From Fidelibacterota bacterium (GTDB lineage Bacteria > Fidelibacterota > UBA2242 > JAFGTP01): a stretch of 46,863 bases of DNA. How positions within the stretch are numbered: position 1 is the first letter of the stretch; every line of letters starts with the position of its first letter. The stretch covers positions 70,073 through 116,935 of the forward strand of contig JAFGTP010000069.1 of the NCBI GenBank assembly GCA_016934035.1, read 5' to 3'. The notes under the pieces are model-generated. The model was not told where the DNA came from. It saw nothing but the letters and a program-made list of their open reading frames with translations, and made no database searches. Below, piece by piece: positions 35,728-44,644 of this stretch. The position numbers and the translations under genes were made by a program.

Positions 35728-37307
35728 AATTCCAGATCATTTTTTCCTTTTTTAATCCCATAAGAATTCGACCTCTCACTATTTCTGATGATCAATTCAA
35801 ATTCAACTTCTGATTCCACCCGAATTTTTCGTTGATGGATACCGGCTTCACAGATCAGAGAAATCTTGTTCTTACCCATGAAAAAATTCTGCACACCATG
35901 GCGATCGGCTCGATAAAGGTCCCAGGTAATCTGCCTGTCAATGCAATTCATTTTAATGCCAATGACATTTTCAATCAGCAACTGGATCGGGCCACAACCA
36001 GTCCAGCCGACAAAATCTGGTTTGGCAGGATTTCCGGGTTCATATTTTTCAGGCGAATAATTTTCCCAGAGAGTCCCGGTTTTTTCAAAAACTTCAAAAA
36101 TAGCTTCCAGATATTTTTCTGTGGCTGCTGCGGCAAACTCCTGATCGTGATAATTTTCCAGGCCTTTAATGATCATCACATTCGTCGGCGCCCAGACTCC
36201 CCCCAGCCAGTATCCACCATCAGGCTTATATTCTTCTTCATCAGCAGCTAAGGTCGGAAAAACCACAGGCCGCCAGAATTCCCGGGGATTTTTCAGATGG
36301 CTGATTAATTTTTCAGCTTGTTTTTCATCGCATATACCCGCCAACAGCGGCCAAAACCCACCTGAAGTTTTTTTTAAAAATTGCTCCCCATTAGCTTTCA
36401 CATCAAAATAAAACCCAATTTCATCATTCCAGCACCACTGATTGATGGCTGCACTGATCTGACAGGAAATTTCCTGATACCTTTTTTCCTTCTCAAACTC
36501 CTGAAGGAAATGGCACATTTCGGCCAGATTATTGTACATAATCACCATTTGTGAGGACATTTCCACCCAGCCAAAACCCTCCTCCTGGGGCCGGGGTGTG
36601 TTATCCATGCCGCTGCCAAGAGGCGTGTTCCAAAAGAGGTTGTGAAGGGAATTTATAGAACGGCGCCCATTTTTTTCCCAATCTTTTGCTGTGGGTGTAC
36701 CTGGTTGCTGAAGCCATTCCGCATACTTTTCAAGGACCGGCAAGACATTTCTCAGTCGTGTGCTGTCTCCGGTAAGTTTGAAGGTTTCCATCTCAGCCCA
36801 GGCAAAAAGAGGCGGGTTAATGGTATTTTTGTAGCCCTTTTCAGAAAAGAGGCCCCCATCAAAATCGAAATGGACCAGTTGTCCGGATATTTCATTGTAT
36901 TCTCGTCCTATGTACCCGCTTTTACGCTGCCTTGCGTAAAAATTGTCCAACGATTGAATTGCAGGAAAAACATGATGACCATAGCGGGCAAACATCATCA
37001 TGAAAATGGTGTCCCACTGAAATATTTGTTCGGAAAAAGCTTCGTCCAGCCAATTGGATACCAACGGTGACCCTTCCTGGGGTTGCCTGATCCCGCGAAA
37101 AGCAATTTCCCAGGCTTTCCAGTACATCTTTAACCACTCTTTATTTTCATCCAAAACCGGCACCGGCAACTGATCTTTTGAGGCTTCAAAGACCGGCCGG
37201 GGTTCGGGCTGGTACTTCTTTTTGAAATAATAACATCCCAATTCTTCGCTGAACAAATCAACCGCTGCTAAAAAAATGATGGCTGCCAGAATACTTAACC
37301 TTCGCAT
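35724..37307 (-). CDS. Secreted GH63/MGH1-like glycoside hydrolase
   Basis: 527 residues from ATG 37307 (GAGG 6 bases upstream; an upstream in-frame ATG at 37349 gives a poor N terminus). Signal peptide about 1-19 ('LSILAAIIFLAAVDLFSEE'). The rest is an (alpha/alpha)6 barrel of the GH63/trehalase-like clan: 'FQWDTIFMMMFARYG', 'NPPLFAWAEMETF', 'GSGMDNTPRP' (candidate general acid Asp near 234), 'GFGWVEMSSQMVIMYNN', 'YWLGGVWAPTNVMII' and 'LWENYSPEKYEPG' (candidate base Glu near 412). Related enzymes act on alpha-glucosides, mannosylglycerate or glucosylglycerate; the substrate here is not decided. It is divergent from a WYL regulator, and its leader carries an intrinsic terminator. It ends about 55 residues after the last barrel helix in a beta-rich tail. 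Confidence 0.87.
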   Translation of the reverse strand: MRRLSILAAIIFLAAVDLFSEELGCYYFKKKYQPEPRPVFEASKDQLPVPVLDENKEWLKMYWKAWEIAFRGIRQPQEGSPLVSNWLDEAFSEQIFQWDTIFMMMFARYGHHVFPAIQSLDNFYARQRKSGYIGREYNEISGQLVHFDFDGGLFSEKGYKNTINPPLFAWAEMETFKLTGDSTRLRNVLPVLEKYAEWLQQPGTPTAKDWEKNGRRSINSLHNLFWNTPLGSGMDNTPRPQEEGFGWVEMSSQMVIMYNNLAEMCHFLQEFEKEKRYQEISCQISAAINQWCWNDEIGFYFDVKANGEQFLKKTSGGFWPLLAGICDEKQAEKLISHLKNPREFWRPVVFPTLAADEEEYKPDGGYWLGGVWAPTNVMIIKGLENYHDQEFAAAATEKYLEAIFEVFEKTGTLWENYSPEKYEPGNPAKPDFVGWTGCGPIQLLIENVIGIKMNCIDRQITWDLYRADRHGVQNFFMGKNKISLICEAGIHQRKIRVESEVEFELIIRNSERSNSYGIKKGKNDLEF

Positions 37308-37347
37308 TATTTCCTCACCAAATATTTTATTAAAATAGGAAAAGAAC

Positions 37348-37388
37348 AAAAAAAAAGGAAGGAAACTTTGGGTGAAGTTCCTTCCTTT
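37348..37388 (-). terminator. Intrinsic terminator in the leader of the glycosidase gene
   Basis: On the minus strand AAAGGAAGGAACT (from 37388) pairs with AGTTTCCTTCCTTT (to 37354) with one bulged base and an 8-base loop, then a run of nine T ends at 37348. It lies 41 bases upstream of the glycosidase ATG. No minus-strand gene precedes it before the divergent regulator, so it must act on a leader transcript or a small RNA. Confidence 0.75.
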
Positions 37389-37441
37389 GTGATGAGGATT
37401 TATTAACTAAGTAGACAAACAACTTTTATTAAGGAGGTAAG

Positions 37442-37531
37442 GTGTTGTCGTTTGTTAAAGAACTGTCAATTTTCATTTTTTTTAACTACACTATAGACAA
37501 AAAGTTCATTAAAAAGTTGTCACCCTTTTAA
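37442..37531 (+). CDS. Possible small ORF (29 residues) upstream of the WYL regulator
   Basis: A perfect AAGGAGG (37431-37437) has no other gene to serve. GTG at 37442 (4 bases away) or TTG at 37445 (7 bases away) opens a frame that ends at TAA 37529-37531, 14 bases before the regulator's start. The peptide is hydrophobic and basic ('LSFVKELSIFIFFNYTI', then 'KKFIKKL'). It may be a leader peptide or a small membrane peptide. Support rests only on the ribosome binding site and position. Confidence 0.33.
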   Translation: MLSFVKELSIFIFFNYTIDKKFIKKLSPF

Positions 37532-37545
37532 AAACAGGAGTATTT

Positions 37546-38490
37546 TTGAGGCTGGATAGGTTATTATCAATTGTATTTCTCCTCTTGAACAGAGACAAAA
37601 TTGCATCAGCAGAATTAGCAAAAAAATTTAATGTTTCCACCCGCACCATTTTTCGGGACATCAAAACAATCAATGAGGCTGGCATTCCAGTAATATCCTA
37701 TGGCGGCGCCGACGGCGGATTTAGCATCATAGAAGACTATCGCATTGACAAGCAGGTTTTAACAATAAAGGAAATGTACGCAATTGTCCATGCTTTGAAA
37801 GGGGTTAACGCATCGCTTCAAAATTCAGAAATTGATAAAATCATTGATAAAATCTGCGATCTGATGCCTCGTAAATTCACCATCGAAGAACAGTCGCGGG
37901 AAATGGCCGTAGCGATTGATCTGATTCCCTGGGGTATGTCGGGAAAATACCAGGAGAATATTCGCAAAATCAACCATGCCATTGAAAATTGTCTTGTGAT
38001 TAAATTCCGGTACAATAAAATTGATGCGGCCGGAGAAGAGCGCCAGGTTGAGCCAATGACTATATTATTTAAAGGGTACACGTGGTATCTTTTCGGTTTT
38101 TGTCGATTGCGTAAGGATTTCCGTATTTTTCGTATTTCAAGAATGAAAGACTTAGCCATTTCTGGAATTATATTTCAACGGAAAACAAAAAATTATCAGG
38201 ATTGCGTCAACTGGGAAGAAACTGGTCAAAAAATAGCCCTGAAATTAAAATTTTCAAAAGTCATCAAAACCGCTGTTGAGGATAATTTTTCCGAAGACAA
38301 TATTATCTATGATGAAGCAGGAAACCTGATTGTAACCACAACCATGCCGGAATCCGGCTGGGTCTATGGCTTTATCCTGAGTTTTGGCAGTTTTGTCGAG
38401 GTCCTGGAGCCGCTCCATTATCGGGAGTTCATAAAAAATGAGGGAGAAAAAATTTTTCGCCTCTATCAGGAAAAATCAGGATTTATTTGA
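37546..38490 (+). CDS. WYL-domain transcriptional regulator (DeoR-like HTH)
   Basis: 314 residues from TTG 37546 with CAGGAG 5 bases upstream. N-terminal winged HTH_11 ('MRLDRLLSIVFLLLNRDKIA', with TTG read as Met; 'ELAKKFNVSTRTIFRDIKTI', about 1-55), a linker, then a WYL domain (about 135-215) containing 'PMTILFKGYTWYLFGFCRLR' and 'FRIFRISRMKDL', and a C-terminal extension. WYL proteins sense small ligands or nucleic acids and bind DNA near their own gene. Divergence from the glycosidase gene suggests it controls that gene; the 238-base region between them holds the likely operator. The stop overlaps the convergent DUF1846 gene by 8 bases. Confidence 0.92.
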   Translation: MRLDRLLSIVFLLLNRDKIASAELAKKFNVSTRTIFRDIKTINEAGIPVISYGGADGGFSIIEDYRIDKQVLTIKEMYAIVHALKGVNASLQNSEIDKIIDKICDLMPRKFTIEEQSREMAVAIDLIPWGMSGKYQENIRKINHAIENCLVIKFRYNKIDAAGEERQVEPMTILFKGYTWYLFGFCRLRKDFRIFRISRMKDLAISGIIFQRKTKNYQDCVNWEETGQKIALKLKFSKVIKTAVEDNFSEDNIIYDEAGNLIVTTTMPESGWVYGFILSFGSFVEVLEPLHYREFIKNEGEKIFRLYQEKSGFI

Positions 38491-40000
38491 CAAACAGTCT
38501 TTTTGAAGAAAAATCCGAATCAGAGGTAATATTGACCCCCAGTTTTCGCAATCCGGCCTCATCACCGGGAGTAGGCATGTGCGTCAGGTGCACTTCACAC
38601 CCGCGTAATTCCTTTAATCTTTCTACCGCAATTCTGGCAGATGGATTGAGTATGGCGCTAATGCTCAACGCAATCAGAGTTTCATCAAGGTCCATACTGG
38701 TCTGGCGCCCATTGAGTATTTCGGTCTTCAATGATGTAATGGCATCAATGACATTGATGGGTATCAGGTCAACCGCTTTGGGCATGTTTGTCAAATATTT
38801 GACAGAATTCAGGACCAGGGCCGAAGCAGCATGCATCAACTTTGAGTTTTCTCCGACTACAATCGTGCCGTCTTTTAATTCTATGGCAGCACCACAGTAA
38901 ATACCGTCATTGCCTTTATTTTTTTGCTGGGCCAGTTCCGAGGCTTTTCTAGCCGGTAAAACGACCTTTCGATCTTCTACTTTTGCACCGCAATTGGTTA
39001 GAATGAGCTGGATATGTTCCAATATATCTTTTTCAATGAGTCCCATTGCATATTCACAGGCGGAACGAAAATACCGGCGGATAATTTCCTGCTTGGCAGC
39101 TTCCTGCACGACATCATCATCAATGATTCCAAACCCGGCGCGGTTCACCCCCATATCCGTGGGTGATTTATAAAAAGATTCCTCTCCGGTGATTTTTTCC
39201 AGAATTCTTCTCAACAACGGGAAAGCCTCAATATCGCGGTTGTAATTGACAGTTTTTTCACCATAGGCTTCCAAATGATGGTGGTCGATGAGATTGACAT
39301 CCTTCAGGTCAACTGTCGCGGCCTCATAGGCGATATTGACTTTATGTTTGAGTGGAAGGTTCCAGATGGGAAAAGTCTCAAATTTCGCATAACCGGCTTT
39401 GACACCTATTTTATATTCATGGTAGAGTTGGCTGAGACAGGTAGCCAGTTTTCCGCTGCCGGGCCCGGGGCCGGTAACCACGACAATCGGTTTGGTAGTG
39501 AGAATCATTTCATTAACACCATAACCTTCATCACTGACTATCATATCCACATCAGTGGGATAGCCTTTTGTAAATTTATGAGTGTAGACTGTAACCCCCC
39601 GTCTTTCCAGTTTATTTTTAAAAGATTTGGCAGCCGGCTGGTTTTCATAGCGGGTGATGACCACTGCGGTGATGTCGATACCCCATTCCTTAAAATCATC
39701 GATGGTTTTCAACGCATCGGAATCATAGGTGATACCAAAATCAGCGCGAATTTTTTTTCTTTCGATATCTCCGGCATAGATGCAGAGGATTACATCGGTC
39801 TGGTCTTTGAGTTTTTGTAAGAGACGCATCTTGACATTGGGATCAAAACCCGGCAATACTCTGGAAGCATGATAGTCATATAATAATTTTCCGCCGAACT
39901 CCAGGTAAAGTTTATCGTTGAATTTTTCCACCCGTTCAAGAATGGCCGCTGTTTGCTCTTTTAAATATTTTTCATTGTCAAAACCAATAATTTTTTTCAT
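38483..40000 (-). CDS. DUF1846 (UPF0371) family protein
   Basis: 505 residues from ATG 40000 with GAGG 5 bases upstream (an in-frame ATG at 40024 would add 8 residues). Family N terminus 'KKIIGFDNEKYLKEQTAAI', then 'FGGKLLYDYHASRVLPGFD', 'VVVTGPGPGSGKLATCLSQL' (a glycine-rich loop resembling a P-loop, about 188-207) and 'IDHHHLEAYGEKTVNYNRD'. The length is normal for the family. The function has not been established; the glycine-rich loop suggests nucleotide binding. It lies downstream of acetate kinase on the same strand but a terminator separates them, so it probably has its own promoter. Confidence 0.93.
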   Translation of the reverse strand: MKKIIGFDNEKYLKEQTAAILERVEKFNDKLYLEFGGKLLYDYHASRVLPGFDPNVKMRLLQKLKDQTDVILCIYAGDIERKKIRADFGITYDSDALKTIDDFKEWGIDITAVVITRYENQPAAKSFKNKLERRGVTVYTHKFTKGYPTDVDMIVSDEGYGVNEMILTTKPIVVVTGPGPGSGKLATCLSQLYHEYKIGVKAGYAKFETFPIWNLPLKHKVNIAYEAATVDLKDVNLIDHHHLEAYGEKTVNYNRDIEAFPLLRRILEKITGEESFYKSPTDMGVNRAGFGIIDDDVVQEAAKQEIIRRYFRSACEYAMGLIEKDILEHIQLILTNCGAKVEDRKVVLPARKASELAQQKNKGNDGIYCGAAIELKDGTIVVGENSKLMHAASALVLNSVKYLTNMPKAVDLIPINVIDAITSLKTEILNGRQTSMDLDETLIALSISAILNPSARIAVERLKELRGCEVHLTHMPTPGDEAGLRKLGVNITSDSDFSSKRLFVK

Positions 40001-40125
40001 GCATTCCTCTTGGTATCGTTCCATTTCAGACTCAAATTTATTTTAAAGAAAGGTTAAAATAAAGATGAATTCCCAATAAAAAATTATAATTAATTGAATT
40101 TTTTATGTTTTTTTTATACAACAGG

Positions 40126-40159
40126 AATAAAAAAACTCCGGTTGTTTCGCCGGAGTTTT
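40126..40159 (-). terminator. Rho-independent terminator of acetate kinase
   Basis: Minus-strand stem AAAACTCCGG / CCGGAGTTTT (40159-40150 and 40141-40132), loop of 8 bases, followed by a T-rich tract. It starts 24 bases after the ackA stop. Confidence 0.9.
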
Positions 40160-40182
40160 GCAATTTAATGTAAAAATTTAAA

Positions 40183-41382
40183 TTATTTACTGAGAACTTT
40201 TTCTGTCTCCTGAGCAATGACAAGTTCTTCATTGGTAGGAATGGCAAAGACCTTCACTTTACTGTCAGCGGTGCTGATTTCCTGGGCTTTACCGCGGAGG
40301 CCATTATTTTTTGAGGGGTCGATTTTGATTCCCAGAAAATCCATATCCTGAAGGACCCATTCACGGGTCACATCAGAATTTTCACCGACACCACCGGTAA
40401 AAACAATTGCATCAGTCCTGTTTAAAACAGCCATGTAGGAGCCGACATATTTTTTAATTCTGTAACAATAGATATCCAGTGCCAGTTTCATTTCTGCATC
40501 CCCTTCAAGGGCCCAGTCCTCAATATCTCTCATGTCACTGGTTTTTCCGGTAATGCCCAGCATTCCACAATTTTTATTAAAGAAATTATTCATTTCGTCT
40601 TCGTCTTCCAGGTCTTCCATTTTGGAAATATGGAAAAGAACTCCGGGATCAACATCCCCGCAACGGGTCCCCATAATCAGTCCTTCCAGAGGAGTAAACC
40701 CCATCGAAGTGTCCACTGATTTTCCGTCTTTTATAGCAGTCACGCTGGCGCCATTGCCCAGATGAATAGTGATGATATTGCTTTCGTTAAAGGGTTTTTC
40801 CATCATTTCAGCTGCTTTTTTGGCAACATAATAATGGGAGGTGCCATGAAATCCGTAACGTCTGATGCTGTGTTCCATCAGATATTTTTTAGGAATGCCG
40901 TAAGTATAGGCCACAGGAGGCATCGTGCTGTGAAAAGCAGTATCAAATACGCCGACATTGGGTTTGCCCGGTAATTCTGCCATGGCAGCCTCGACACCCT
41001 TGATATTGGCAGGATTGTGTAATGGTGCAAAATCAATACACTCTTTCAGAATATTCATGACATGATCATCAATCAGGACTGAAGAGGTCAATTTGTCTCC
41101 ACCGTGAACAAGCCGGTGTCCGATAGCATCAATTTCATCCAGAGACTGGATTGTCCCGTATTTTTTATCAGTGAGTAAACCTATGATATTGTCAATCGCA
41201 GCTTTGTGATCGGGAATGTGAGGTTCGATCACATGTTTGTTGCCGCTTTCTTTGTGGACGATACGGGTGCCGTCAATTCCGATTCTTTCAACGATTCCCT
41301 GACAAAGTACATTTTCACTTTCTGTGTTGATCAACTGATACTTAACGGATGAGCTTCCGCAATTGAGTGTTAAAACGTTCAT
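40183..41382 (-). CDS. ackA: Acetate kinase
   Basis: 399 residues, normal length; ATG at 41382 with AGGTG upstream. It transfers phosphate between acetyl phosphate and ADP, making ATP and acetate. Motifs: 'LNCGSSSVKY' (N-terminal Asn and phosphate loop), 'GHRLVHGGDK' (substrate Arg), 'YGFHGTSHYYV', 'IITIHLGNGASVTAI' (His of the active site), 'GTRCGDVDPGV' (second Arg), 'FTGGVGENSDVTREWV', and 'IPTNEELVIAQET' near the end (catalytic Glu). No pta gene adjoins it in this window. Followed by its own terminator. Confidence 0.98.
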   Translation of the reverse strand: MNVLTLNCGSSSVKYQLINTESENVLCQGIVERIGIDGTRIVHKESGNKHVIEPHIPDHKAAIDNIIGLLTDKKYGTIQSLDEIDAIGHRLVHGGDKLTSSVLIDDHVMNILKECIDFAPLHNPANIKGVEAAMAELPGKPNVGVFDTAFHSTMPPVAYTYGIPKKYLMEHSIRRYGFHGTSHYYVAKKAAEMMEKPFNESNIITIHLGNGASVTAIKDGKSVDTSMGFTPLEGLIMGTRCGDVDPGVLFHISKMEDLEDEDEMNNFFNKNCGMLGITGKTSDMRDIEDWALEGDAEMKLALDIYCYRIKKYVGSYMAVLNRTDAIVFTGGVGENSDVTREWVLQDMDFLGIKIDPSKNNGLRGKAQEISTADSKVKVFAIPTNEELVIAQETEKVLSK

Positions 41383-41613
41383 GGTTCACCTTTATTTTTT
41401 TATAGATTGAATATTCAATTTTTCAACTGAATTTTAAACGTTAAAAAGCAAACAATTATAGTAAATATATTCAAATTTTCAAACGGAAATTAATTTGTTC
41501 AGTTTTGAAATGAGAATTTTCCTTTTCCGGCTTTTGATTTTGTCTTGTCTTCTAAAATTTTTAGACATATTTCTATTATTTTTTTTATATTATTTAGCAT
41601 GATTCATAATTAT

Positions 41614-44600
41614 ATGAAATATAAAACCTTTTTTTTTGCGATGCTTTTTTTTGCGACGGTATCATTGAATAATCTGTTTGGCCTCAATTTTTCAAAAAAA
41701 ATCTTCCCCTTTCAGGAGTTAAATTTTTCCCTCATCAAACTGGCGGAATTAAATCCCGAAGACCAAAAAATTGTCGGTTTGGGATATTTATTCAATGAAC
41801 AGGGTGAAATCCTAAAGGGGACCAGTTTTATAGCCCTTTTACAGATTAACCTTAGTGATGAATATGAGATCATTGAAAAACACCCATTCCCTAAAAATAT
41901 CCTTGGAAATTTTACTGATTTTATCCTGACGGAATTAGACGATGACAACCATCCGGAACTGATCGTATCCGGGGCCATTACGGATCCCGCCAACTCAATT
42001 TCTCCGCTTTTTATTTTTAATATTGAAGATGATGAATTCATTCCCTGTTCCGGGTTTGACCAATCGGACCTTCTCTCCCTGAGTAAAGTGACCATGCTGC
42101 TTCAGGACGATCATGGTTTTTTCCTGTTACACGAAGACCAGAAAACCAGTGTATGCCATGTATCTCCCAAAGGCACTCGGCTGGAAATGGAAACTCTATG
42201 GACCCAACAGGAGCCGGAAAGATATTTTCAATCAAAACTGGTATCCCTGGAACGCCAGGGAACCCAAACCCTGCTGGTCCGGACAAACCATGACCTTCTT
42301 TTTCTGCTAAAAATGGGGCCGGCTAACCATCAAAACCATGAAAATATTTTTTTTGAACCCAATGGAAACATTTGGGATATTGAAAACCTCGTAACCGGTG
42401 ATTTTAATGGTGACCATATGGATGAAATTGTCATCGGATTGAATAATGGCGGTCTGAATATGATTTCCGAAATAAAGGACTCGATTATTGTCACTGAACT
42501 TTTCAATTCCACCTTAAAATTTGATAAACTCTTCTCCTTTGATATTGATCATGACAGCAAGGATAATATTATTCTGGCCGAAAAAAAAGGCTACAATATC
42601 ATTCATTACTACTACGATAAAAACGATGATTCCTTTTGGGATTCAGGATTAATCACAGAAACCGGATTGCTGGATACGCAATTTCTTTTTGCGGAAAAAT
42701 CCCGCCAGCAGGACCTGCTGATCTCCTACTTATATCCCGAACTATCCCATCACGGCATACTAAAAATTTTTTTAGAAAAACCTGAATTGCCGGTTTTTTC
42801 CACTGAAATCAAAAATGATCAAACTGAACCCTACACTTTCAAAACCATCGATAGTCTGATTTCAATTTTTTCAAAAATGGACGGCCAGTCTGACAAAATC
42901 CAGCCATCATCCGGTCATGAACCCATTGTCAGGATAATGGGAACTTTTAGTCCCGCTCCAGAGGCTATTATGATTGAACCCGGCGAATTGTATACTCAAA
43001 AAGTTGACCTTTTTTCAGTGACAACGGGAGATTTAAATTTTACGATCAATGCGCCGGCAGGATTTCGGTTTAACCTCGTGGAAAGGACTTTTGAATGGAT
43101 CCCGGGAAATAATCAACTGGGATATCACCATATTCATGCAAAATTCTACTGGAAAGATGTGGAAATCAAAAAAGAGCTGACAATCTACGTCAACGATCCG
43201 GTAAGAATAATCAATAAACTACCCCTGCGAAGTATTATTCAGGCCGGCGAAACTTTTCAGTATCATCTGGTGCTTCAGGACAGAAATATTGAAGATTACC
43301 GACAAATCAAACTGGTAAAATACCCGTCTGGGGCCAACATTGACAAGCACGGCATGATTACCTGGCGATCCTATGAAAGCCAGAAAGACTGGAATGATTT
43401 TGAAATCCAGGTCACCGATCAATTCTCCACTGATTCCATGGAATTTTCAATATTTGTAAACCATCCCGTCTATATATTGGGTTGTGAGAAACAATCGGTG
43501 GTTCTCGATGAACAATATAACTGTCCTGTTAAGATAAAAGATAAAAACACCGGCTTTTTTTTAAATCAGTACCAGGTCCCACCCAAAGTGGAAAACTGGC
43601 AAAATACCGGTATCTATGAAACCATGATATTATCTAATCAGGCCAAAAACGACATACCCGGCATGATATCAGCCATTCAAGAAAAAAACATCTCCGTAAA
43701 AGGCGATAGTTTCATCATCCAAGAAGCCATGTTTGAAAACAATAAACTCGTGATTGTTTTTACCTATAACCAGCAGATGCCGGAATTTTCCCAGATTATC
43801 TATACTTTTTTTAATTTTTTTGATTATGACATTCCCAATCACACCTCTTTTTCCAGTCCGGGTTATTACACCTACACCCTGAGACAGGGACCGGAGAATT
43901 TATTTATTACCAAAAACGGAATGATAAAATGGAAGCCGGATATTACCAATCTTGGTAAAAACCGGGTATCCTTTACCGTCAGCGATGGCTACTACTCCGA
44001 CGAGCATACACTAAATCTCTTTGTCAATGACAGACCGAAAATCCTGTCTCAGCCCCCCAAATTTGCCAACCTGAATGATACTTTTTATTACCCGATTGAT
44101 GTCCTGGATCGAAACCCTGAAGACAAGATTGTTTTTGAGCTTGTCAAGGGCCCCAAAGCTGCAAAAATTTCCGAAACCGGCCTTCTTTCATGGTTTTTTG
44201 ATGAAAAAAATCCGGAACGGGAAATTGAATTTGCAGTTACTGTTTCCGACAGTCGAGACACTACCCGTCACAATTTTTCCGTGACCATGAATCAGCAACC
44301 GGTTATCAATGTTCCAAAGCATATTACAACCAAAATCAACAAAACCCTGAATTATAAAATTGATGCTTTTGACCCAGAAGGTACCGAACTGACTTTTAAC
44401 CTGATCCATGCTCCAAAAGGTCTTACTCTTCAAAAAGACATGATCTTCTGGAAACCGGGCGGCCAGGACAGCGGCAATCACCAGATTAATCTGGAGGCTT
44501 CCGACGCCGACAGCAATAAAACAGAGGCAGAACTCACCATCAATGTCCTTCAATCGAAATATGATTTAAGGACTCTGGGCCTGATTGCCACAGGAGCAGC

Positions 44601-44631
44601 CATTACCACACTGTTTTTTTTAATCCTTTAA
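41614..44631 (+). CDS. Large exported FG-GAP / Ig-like repeat protein with C-terminal membrane tail
   Basis: 1005 residues from ATG 41614, chosen because it begins a good signal peptide ('KYKTFFFAMLFFATVSL'); ATG 41599 and a TTG at 41545 are alternatives and none has a clear Shine-Dalgarno. Residues about 75-390 hold FG-GAP/VCBS-like blocks ('ELDDDNHPELIV', 'GDFNGDHMDEIVIGLNNGG', 'FDIDHDSKDNIILAEKKG'). Residues about 450-980 hold five Ig/cadherin-like (He_PIG-like) domains, each ending 'ITW...FEIQVTD...FSIFVNHP' or similar. The last 20 residues ('RTLGLIATGAAITTLFFLIL') form a membrane helix ending at the C terminus, with no cytoplasmic tail. It is probably anchored in the inner membrane facing the periplasm. 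No enzyme domain seen. The histidine kinase gene starts 13 bases later. Confidence 0.83.
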   Translation: MKYKTFFFAMLFFATVSLNNLFGLNFSKKIFPFQELNFSLIKLAELNPEDQKIVGLGYLFNEQGEILKGTSFIALLQINLSDEYEIIEKHPFPKNILGNFTDFILTELDDDNHPELIVSGAITDPANSISPLFIFNIEDDEFIPCSGFDQSDLLSLSKVTMLLQDDHGFFLLHEDQKTSVCHVSPKGTRLEMETLWTQQEPERYFQSKLVSLERQGTQTLLVRTNHDLLFLLKMGPANHQNHENIFFEPNGNIWDIENLVTGDFNGDHMDEIVIGLNNGGLNMISEIKDSIIVTELFNSTLKFDKLFSFDIDHDSKDNIILAEKKGYNIIHYYYDKNDDSFWDSGLITETGLLDTQFLFAEKSRQQDLLISYLYPELSHHGILKIFLEKPELPVFSTEIKNDQTEPYTFKTIDSLISIFSKMDGQSDKIQPSSGHEPIVRIMGTFSPAPEAIMIEPGELYTQKVDLFSVTTGDLNFTINAPAGFRFNLVERTFEWIPGNNQLGYHHIHAKFYWKDVEIKKELTIYVNDPVRIINKLPLRSIIQAGETFQYHLVLQDRNIEDYRQIKLVKYPSGANIDKHGMITWRSYESQKDWNDFEIQVTDQFSTDSMEFSIFVNHPVYILGCEKQSVVLDEQYNCPVKIKDKNTGFFLNQYQVPPKVENWQNTGIYETMILSNQAKNDIPGMISAIQEKNISVKGDSFIIQEAMFENNKLVIVFTYNQQMPEFSQIIYTFFNFFDYDIPNHTSFSSPGYYTYTLRQGPENLFITKNGMIKWKPDITNLGKNRVSFTVSDGYYSDEHTLNLFVNDRPKILSQPPKFANLNDTFYYPIDVLDRNPEDKIVFELVKGPKAAKISETGLLSWFFDEKNPEREIEFAVTVSDSRDTTRHNFSVTMNQQPVINVPKHITTKINKTLNYKIDAFDPEGTELTFNLIHAPKGLTLQKDMIFWKPGGQDSGNHQINLEASDADSNKTEAELTINVLQSKYDLRTLGLIATGAAITTLFFLIL

Positions 44632-44644
44632 TTACAGGTTAGTT

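Noticed and set aside
37429..37476. Minus-strand 15-codon ORF in the glycosidase leader
   Set aside because: It has no ribosome binding site and its last codons are simply the complement of the plus-strand Shine-Dalgarno.
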